Shown here piece after piece: positions 23,934 to 29,316 of a stretch of 29,316 nt of DNA; position 1 is the first letter of the stretch; the number at the start of each line of letters is the position of its first letter. The stretch is taken from positions 1 to 29,316 of the forward strand of contig JAFGDC010000214.1 of the NCBI GenBank assembly GCA_016932295.1, in the 5' to 3' direction. The translations under genes and the position numbers were made by a program. Below the pieces are notes generated by a model, which was not told the origin of the DNA, searched no databases, and was given only the letters and a program-made list of their open reading frames with translations. The DNA is from a candidate division CSSED10-310 bacterium. GTDB lineage: Bacteria; CSSED10-310; JAFGDC01.

Positions 23934-24653
23934 CTACTCCTTCACACCAAGTTCCACCCCCGCTTGCCGGGAAGGCAGTTCATAATCCGTAAGCGGCTCT
24001 CCCGAAAAACTGAGGACCGAATATGTCTCTCCGTTTATCTCGATCGAAAAGAGATGCTCAGCGGCGCCTGGATCACCCCGCATCCCGCTGAACGAAAAGG
24101 AATTGGTCGATTCATCCTGCATGGTGAGTTCGACGTTATTGATGCTTCCATCGGCGGCGATGCTCAATGCGGCGCTCCTGACCGCGGCTGTTCCAGACGT
24201 GCTGGTCAGGTTGACGGTGGTCGTTCCGCCGCTCGTTTCACCGGTTGTGCAATGGAATGACTCCAGCACCGGCGCCGGATCGGTCAGGAAGAGGACCGGT
24301 ACACGCTCCAGCTCCATTCCTGTCAGTGCTTCTGTATAGATCACCCGGTCTTCGGGCATGACCATCCATACCCGCTTGTCACTGGCCAAAATATAATAGT
24401 ACTCAGGTTCCAGATATTCCCACTTGATCCATGGTTTATCGATCCAAACCCGGCCACGGGCCTGCTGTGTCATCGCGACACTCGGCACGGCGCTTTCCTG
24501 CGTAAAATCGAATATGATTTTCCGCCATGACCTGGTCCAGTCGATGGTTTTTTTCAGGATCGGGCATGGCTCATCCCCTGCCGACACCGGCCCGGACACT
24601 CCGATTGCAACGATATTCAACGCCAGGAGAAAGGCTGTGCACACACGCTTCAT
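23934..24653 (-). CDS. lolA: LolA-like outer-membrane lipoprotein carrier
   Basis: The 239-aa periplasmic protein has a signal peptide (residues 1-25, ending ...PVSAG). A LolA-type fold follows, with FDFTQES near 48, ARGRVWIDKPWIKWEY (65-80), LASDKRVWMVMPEDRVIY, and a long beta-rich C-terminal half. LolA ferries lipoproteins through the periplasm to the outer membrane. Its ATG overlaps the ftsK stop by four bases. The ftsK-lolA order is conserved in many Gram-negative bacteria, which supports the call. A lipoprotein follows immediately. Confidence 0.85.
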   Translation of the reverse strand: MKRVCTAFLLALNIVAIGVSGPVSAGDEPCPILKKTIDWTRSWRKIIFDFTQESAVPSVAMTQQARGRVWIDKPWIKWEYLEPEYYYILASDKRVWMVMPEDRVIYTEALTGMELERVPVLFLTDPAPVLESFHCTTGETSGGTTTVNLTSTSGTAAVRSAALSIAADGSINNVELTMQDESTNSFSFSGMRGDPGAAEHLFSIEINGETYSVLSFSGEPLTDYELPSRQAGVELGVKE

Positions 24654-26968
24654 AGATTGCTCCGTCCATCCAGATCGTCCAGGGTAATGAGCACCTCGCG
24701 TGCCTTGCTGCCCGTGAACGGTCCAACGATACGATTCAATTCCATCTGGTCGATCAGTCTGGCCGCCCGGGCATGGCCGATACGGAGGCGGCGCTGCAGC
24801 AAGGAGATGGAGGCGATGCCGGTGGAAACCACGATCCGGACCGCCTGGTCGAAAAGATCGTCAAGATCTTCCAGCACCATCTCGCGCTCCTGCCCTTCCT
24901 CTTCGAAAATGTCCTGGTTATCCTCTGGTCTCGGCTGTGTACTCCAGAATTCGACCACCTTCTTGATATCCTTGTCATTCACGTAAGCGCCATGCAGGCG
25001 TTTCAAACGTCCGGTACCGGGCGGCATGAAAAGCATGTCTCCCATGCCGAGGAGCCGTTCCGCTCCATTGACATCGATAATGACCCGGGAATCCACCTTG
25101 GATGATACCTGGAAGGCGATCCTGGCGGGCATGTTGGCTTTGATCAGGCCGGTGATGACATCGACGGAGGGCCGCTGGGTGGCAAGAATGAGATGAATCC
25201 CCACTGCGCGTCCCATCTGGGCGATCCGCGCAATGTGCTCTTCGACCTCACGGGCGGCCATGATCATGAGATCCGCCAACTCATCGATGATGATCACCAG
25301 GTACGGCAGATGCTCCAGGGTGATCTCCGCGCCGTTGGAAGCCTCATCCCCGTTCTCCTGTTGCAGCGCCGCCGCCTGCTTCTCCTGTTCCACCAGCCGG
25401 TTGAATTCCTTGATGCTCCGCGATCCACTGGCGGCGAGCCGATGGAAGCGATCCTCCATCTCCTGCACGGCCCATTGCAGAGCCGCGGGCGCCATCTTGA
25501 CATCAGTGATGACGTCGGTACGCAGGTGAGGGATCTGATTATAATCCGACAGTTCCAGCATCTTCGGATCGACGAGGATCAATCGAAGATCATCGGGGGT
25601 CAACGTCAGGAGGAAACTCAGCATGATCACGTTGATACAGACGCTCTTGCCGGAACCAGTGGCACCGGCGATCAGCAGGTGCGGCATGCCCTCCAGTGCC
25701 GTCACCGTCGCATCGCCCCTGGTATCCTTGCCGAGAGCGATCCGCAACTGGGCATTGGAGGTCTGGAAGCGCTGGGAGCCGATAATTTCCTTGAAATACA
25801 CAATCTCCCGATTCTGGTTGGGGATCTCCACGCCCAGCACCGATTTACCCGGGACCGGAGCCACCAGTGGCGGCACCTTGGCCTTGAGGGCCAGGGCGAT
25901 GTCATCGGCGAGGTTCATAATTCTGCTGATCTTCACGCCGGGTGCCGGAGCGAGTTCATAGCAGGATACCACCGGTCCGGAACGGATATCGGTTACCTTC
26001 CCGTCGATATTGAAATCCTTCAGTTTGCGCTCCAGTACCGCGGCATTGCTATAGAGTTCCTCTTGATCCACCGATTCAGCCCGCTCCGGAGCATTTTGGA
26101 GTAAACTCAACGGCGGTAATACATAGTCACCACGCTGGACACTTTGTTGGTCGATTATCTTGACCGGCACCTGGGGTTTCAGCTCGATAGAGAACCCATC
26201 TTCCTCTGTCTCGACCTTTTTCTTCCGCCTGGTTTTGGGCCGTGGCGGATTCTCACGCGCCGGCACTTCTTCCCTGTCCAGCCTGTTGTAGTAACCACGG
26301 CGCAAGCGGGTGCCCAGCCAACGCAAGGTTGCGGCGACCAGGCGCTTCACCCGGGACAAGCCGGTTGCCAACCCGCCGGCAAGTCGCAGGTAGGAAAATC
26401 CAGTGGCGAGATGGATGATCAGGAGCAACCCGGTTACCAGGATAATGAGCGAGCCGACCGGGCCGAGAGCCTTTTCCAGTGCGCTGTGGACAATCCCGCC
26501 GAGGATGCCTCCAGCACCCGGATTATATTCCAGGGCGCTGGTTCGTGGGATTTCCGGGAGCCATTTTGGAATCGGTTCCAGTCCGTGAAGGAGGGCGCTG
26601 GACAGCAAAAGCAGAATGCCGAAGCCGAGAATCAGGCCGAGGAGCCGCCAGAACGAACGCTTGGCCAGGTATGCGAGTGCGACCATGATGAGTCCGGGGA
26701 CGAGCAGGAATGCTCCCTGGCCGAAGACCAGCAACAACGCCCAGGCGCAGTAATGCCCGGCTACGCCCACACAGTTCCGCACCGGCTTGGCGCCGACGTG
26801 CTGCTGATAGGATGCGAGTGCCAGGACAAGCAACAGACAGGCGGCCATTACCAGTACAAGGATCACTTCTTTCTGCCAGGTGCTCAGGGCGGTGGCGGTC
26901 GGAGCATCGGAAAGACGCTCCTTGTTGTGGTCCTTGTTCCGCTTGCCGCGTGGCTTTTTCTCACTCAT
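24650..26968 (-). CDS. ftsK: DNA translocase FtsK/SpoIIIE
   Basis: FtsK pumps chromosomal DNA at the division septum to clear and resolve termini. The 772-aa protein has an N-terminal membrane domain (about 30-200, several helices), a short basic/Pro linker, an alpha domain (about 270-400) and the RecA-like motor. Walker A is GATGSGKS (K441-S442), Walker B is IIIDELADL (D562-E563), and QMGRAVGIHLILATQRPSVD is present. A C-terminal winged-helix gamma domain (about 700-765) reads SISLLQRRLRIGHARAARLID. The linker is short compared with E. coli FtsK, as in many non-enteric FtsK/SpoIIIE proteins. It is the first gene of the minus-strand ftsK-lolA-lipoprotein-pgpH run, separated from the radical SAM gene by 55 bases. 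Confidence 0.97.
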   Translation of the reverse strand: MSEKKPRGKRNKDHNKERLSDAPTATALSTWQKEVILVLVMAACLLLVLALASYQQHVGAKPVRNCVGVAGHYCAWALLLVFGQGAFLLVPGLIMVALAYLAKRSFWRLLGLILGFGILLLLSSALLHGLEPIPKWLPEIPRTSALEYNPGAGGILGGIVHSALEKALGPVGSLIILVTGLLLIIHLATGFSYLRLAGGLATGLSRVKRLVAATLRWLGTRLRRGYYNRLDREEVPARENPPRPKTRRKKKVETEEDGFSIELKPQVPVKIIDQQSVQRGDYVLPPLSLLQNAPERAESVDQEELYSNAAVLERKLKDFNIDGKVTDIRSGPVVSCYELAPAPGVKISRIMNLADDIALALKAKVPPLVAPVPGKSVLGVEIPNQNREIVYFKEIIGSQRFQTSNAQLRIALGKDTRGDATVTALEGMPHLLIAGATGSGKSVCINVIMLSFLLTLTPDDLRLILVDPKMLELSDYNQIPHLRTDVITDVKMAPAALQWAVQEMEDRFHRLAASGSRSIKEFNRLVEQEKQAAALQQENGDEASNGAEITLEHLPYLVIIIDELADLMIMAAREVEEHIARIAQMGRAVGIHLILATQRPSVDVITGLIKANMPARIAFQVSSKVDSRVIIDVNGAERLLGMGDMLFMPPGTGRLKRLHGAYVNDKDIKKVVEFWSTQPRPEDNQDIFEEEGQEREMVLEDLDDLFDQAVRIVVSTGIASISLLQRRLRIGHARAARLIDQMELNRIVGPFTGSKAREVLITLDDLDGRSNL

Positions 26969-27023
26969 CGTCCATCCCCTCTCATGCGGCCCCGATTACT
27001 ACTACACCCTTCTGATGCATATA

Positions 27024-28544
27024 TCAAAAATCGATCATGGCGATCCTGGTGGTCACGATGAAATCATCCGGAAAAAGGTGTCCAAATCGTTTGAAAACCC
27101 ACAATGTCAACCTCCTCCGCAGGTTCCGCGACTGCCGGCGCACCGCCACGAAGTACCCGAAATAGTATAGATAGAATATCAGACGACCCGCTTTCGATGA
27201 ACGCAATCGCACGAACAGTTCGATCAATGGCCCGGGAGTGAGTGGAATGGTCCGCATCAATCTGTTCAGATAGGTCGGTTGATAATGGAAAAATTCCCTG
27301 ACATAGATGTGGGAGGTTTCGGGGAGCTTGCCATCGGCAGCGGCGCGCTCCGTCAGTGCGGTCATGGGGTAGAACAGCAGGGACACAATTCCGAGGAAAA
27401 ACGGCTTTTCCAGGGTTGCCAGCAGGCGAATTGACGCGATGGTATCCTCTTCGGTTTCATAGGGATTGTCCGTGATAATGTCGACACGCCGATCCACGAT
27501 CTTGTCCTTGTAACGAGCCAGAATATCCATGCACTCGAGGAACCGCTCATTACTCACCGGTCGATTATAGACGCCCCTGGTGATCCGCTCGCTGCCCGAC
27601 TCCAATCCCACGTGCACACCCACCAGCCCCACCTGCACCAACTGCTCAATGATCTCCTCCCGGACGGCGGTAGGATTGGCCCAACACAGAAACGGCAACC
27701 CGACATGCTCCCTGTACCGGGAGCAGAAGGTTTCGAACCAATCATTCTCACCGTACAGGAAAGAATCATCCATGAAGACGAATCCCTTGATGTAGGGTAA
27801 TTGTTCCCTGATATACACCATCTCCCCAATGAAGTGCCCGGGACTCCGGCGGCGCAGATACGGACCATCAGCCACCTTGCGCAAGGCCGAATTGCAGCAA
27901 TAGCTGCATGAATGCGGGCATCCCCTGCTGGATAGCACATAGTGTGCATCCATCATACCGGGCACGTAATACCTCATCAGCTCGGGTTCGGCCTGGTGCA
28001 CTTCACCCTCGTGAAGGATGAACTGGCTTTCCAATTCGAAATCCGCGAATGGCAGAGTGTCAAGATCAGGCAGGCGGGACGCGCAGGGCACCCTCACCAT
28101 GGCACCATCCCGGATGTAGCAGACACCGGCGACCGTGGCCAAATCCCCCCCTGTCTCCAGTGCCTCCAAGAGCAGCCGGCTGCTCATCTCGCCCTCGCCA
28201 ACGATCACGTAATCGGCATAGGAGAGGCATTCCTCCGGTGCAAGAGTCGGATGGATGCCTCCCCAGACCACGTCGATCTCCGGGAATTCCTCGCGGAGAT
28301 GGCTGGACAGCCGCCTGGTTCGATTCATGTGACTGGACATCAAGCTGAAACCTATCAAATCAGGCTCCAGTTGAGTGACAAGCGCATCGACCGCCTTGAT
28401 TTCCGCGCTGCTGTCAGTGCCGTCGAACTCCTTGGGCATGAACAGGGAATGAACTTCGTGACAGTCCTCGCGCAGGCTGGCCGCCACCTGCCTCAATCCG
28501 AAACAGACCAGGGTGTTTTCAGTTGTCAGCAACAGTACTTTCAT
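27024..28544 (-). CDS. Radical SAM protein with N-terminal B12-binding-type domain
   Basis: The 506-aa protein has an N-terminal cobalamin-binding-like Rossmann domain (about 1-140; MKVLLLTTENTLVCFGLRQ and WGGIHPTLAPEECL are typical). The radical SAM core follows, with the cluster motif C209-x3-C213-x2-C216 (SSRGCPHSCSYC). A C-terminal region (about 400-506) is rich in basic and aromatic residues. This BchE-like class includes methyltransferases and ring-forming enzymes acting on lipids, tetrapyrroles or peptides; the substrate cannot be told. Its ATG overlaps the TGA of a SAM methyltransferase gene, so the two probably act in one pathway, perhaps modifying a lipid or secondary metabolite. 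Confidence 0.9.
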   Translation of the reverse strand: MKVLLLTTENTLVCFGLRQVAASLREDCHEVHSLFMPKEFDGTDSSAEIKAVDALVTQLEPDLIGFSLMSSHMNRTRRLSSHLREEFPEIDVVWGGIHPTLAPEECLSYADYVIVGEGEMSSRLLLEALETGGDLATVAGVCYIRDGAMVRVPCASRLPDLDTLPFADFELESQFILHEGEVHQAEPELMRYYVPGMMDAHYVLSSRGCPHSCSYCCNSALRKVADGPYLRRRSPGHFIGEMVYIREQLPYIKGFVFMDDSFLYGENDWFETFCSRYREHVGLPFLCWANPTAVREEIIEQLVQVGLVGVHVGLESGSERITRGVYNRPVSNERFLECMDILARYKDKIVDRRVDIITDNPYETEEDTIASIRLLATLEKPFFLGIVSLLFYPMTALTERAAADGKLPETSHIYVREFFHYQPTYLNRLMRTIPLTPGPLIELFVRLRSSKAGRLIFYLYYFGYFVAVRRQSRNLRRRLTLWVFKRFGHLFPDDFIVTTRIAMIDF

Positions 28545-29316
28545 GTCTTACGATTCCTACGCAGCAGCGGCGCATTGAACTCCTTCACCAACCCGCGGAG
28601 AAGCGCGCGGCGGGACAGTTTTGGAGAGGCCAGGGTTGGGGCTGCACCGCCGGTGCGACCGGCGACCACCAGGAAGTCATGGCACAAGCGGGGAGCGAGT
28701 TCGCACAACGCCGCATCCAGGCGGAGGCACCAGGCGACGGTGTTTGGACCGATCCACGTATCGAACCAGCGCGGACTGGCATACCTGTCAATCAATGCAA
28801 CCCTGAGCGCTCGCCGACTCTGCCCGGTGAGGTCGCTGTTGGCAACAACGAATTGCAGGAAGGCTTCCCGCCACTCAGGCCGATGTTCATTGTCAGCCGC
28901 AATCACGTCGAACAGCCTTCCGACGAATTTGCTGCGAGCCGCCATCATGGCATGCGGCAGAGTGAACAACGCCGACAACTCTGATTCGGTGAAATAATGA
29001 AGATGCCGGTGGTGCTCACCGGGATCCAGATTCTCGAAATGAGCTTGCCGCACCCTGACATTCCGCGCCGCCGGAGTGGTCAGAACAACGTGTCCCCGCG
29101 TCACCCGCTCCAGTTCACTCACCACCAGGCCCGGATTGGTGACATGTTCCAGCACTTCGCTGCAAATGGTCAGATCGAATGATTTGTCCCGGAATGGAAG
29201 TTCATGGGCATCGGCCACCGCGCCGGTCACACCGCATAGCTCTCGAGCCCTGATCAGGGCGGTTTCCGACAATTCCGTCCCCATGCCCCAACCGCCGAAC
29301 AGGCGACGCACGATCC
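28541..29316 (-). CDS. SAM-dependent methyltransferase, class I (5' end outside window)
   Basis: The frame is open to the right edge. The visible part (about 257 residues) begins after the GxGxG motif I, with the second beta-strand GTELSE. It then shows ADAHELPFRDKSFDLTICSEVLEHV (the Methyltransf_11 core, given here in part: DLTICSEVLEHV), followed by the LERVTRGHVVLTTP strand. The C-terminal 130 residues are a variable helical region. The missing N-terminus should hold motif I. The gene overlaps the downstream radical SAM gene by ATGA, implying a joint pathway. The substrate is unknown. Confidence 0.85.
   Translation of the reverse strand, partial: IVRRLFGGWGMGTELSETALIRARELCGVTGAVADAHELPFRDKSFDLTICSEVLEHVTNPGLVVSELERVTRGHVVLTTPAARNVRVRQAHFENLDPGEHHRHLHYFTESELSALFTLPHAMMAARSKFVGRLFDVIAADNEHRPEWREAFLQFVVANSDLTGQSRRALRVALIDRYASPRWFDTWIGPNTVAWCLRLDAALCELAPRLCHDFLVVAGRTGGAAPTLASPKLSRRALLRGLVKEFNAPLLRRNRKT

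Noticed and set aside
25193..26104. 303-codon open frame on the plus strand
   Set aside because: It is antisense to the FtsK motor domain. Its His/Arg/Gln-rich composition is typical of a shadow frame.
27942..28997. 351-codon open frame on the plus strand
   Set aside because: It is antisense to both the radical SAM and the methyltransferase genes and crosses their junction, with no family signature.

Overview
The window comes from a GC-rich, Gram-negative-type bacterium. It encodes a LolA-like lipoprotein carrier, a lipobox protein, type IV pilin-like proteins, a sigma-54 activator and FtsK. It also has a bacterial microcompartment (BMC) shell gene, a c-di-AMP-type PgpH phosphodiesterase, and pilins with Pro/Thr-rich linkers. 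That mix suggests a deep-branching or uncultured lineage rather than a well-known proteobacterium, but I cannot name the phylum. No rRNA, tRNA, CRISPR array, insertion sequence or prophage gene was seen, and no gene-free stretch exceeds 300 bases.

Layout. (1) Bases 1-1329 (+) hold an NtrC/NtrX-family response regulator cut by the left edge. (2) Bases 1520-8163 (+) hold a consensus sigma-54 promoter followed by four co-directional type IV minor-pilin-like genes (FimT/GspH-, PilV/GspI-, PilW/GspJ- and PilX/GspK-like). The last two are giant forms with Pro/Thr linkers, and the PilW-like one ends in a predicted seven-bladed beta-propeller. (3) Bases 8282-20348 (+) hold a sigma-70-type promoter followed by eleven tightly packed genes. 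In order they are a BMC-H shell protein, DeoC with an encapsulation-peptide-like N-terminus, pyrimidine-nucleoside phosphorylase, a small membrane protein, ComEC, a double-HhH ComEA-like protein, a ComEC-type metallo-beta-lactamase hydrolase, a membrane-anchored DHH phosphoesterase, hypoxanthine phosphoribosyltransferase, adenine deaminase and a zinc alcohol dehydrogenase. (4) Bases 20349-20996 hold an AT-rich spacer with a duplicated 3' gene end, then an exported DUF3006-like protein. (5) On the minus strand, 26968-21100 is an operon-like run of ftsK, lolA-like, a lipoprotein and pgpH. Further upstream on that strand (>29316-27024) a SAM methyltransferase cut by the right edge overlaps a B12-binding-type radical SAM gene.

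How the genes may work together. The most striking reading is region 3. It joins DNA uptake (ComEC, ComEA, possible nucleases) to breakdown of deoxynucleosides (phosphorylase, DeoC, adenine deaminase, HPRT) and to a microcompartment shell that could contain the acetaldehyde released by DeoC. The type IV pilin-like operon just upstream could supply the DNA-binding or adhesion apparatus. I propose this as a 'DNA-as-food' locus. The individual enzyme calls are strong. The pathway linkage is inferred from gene order, and several expected parts are not in the window: BMC pentamer, phosphopentomutase, acetaldehyde dehydrogenase and purine nucleoside phosphorylase.
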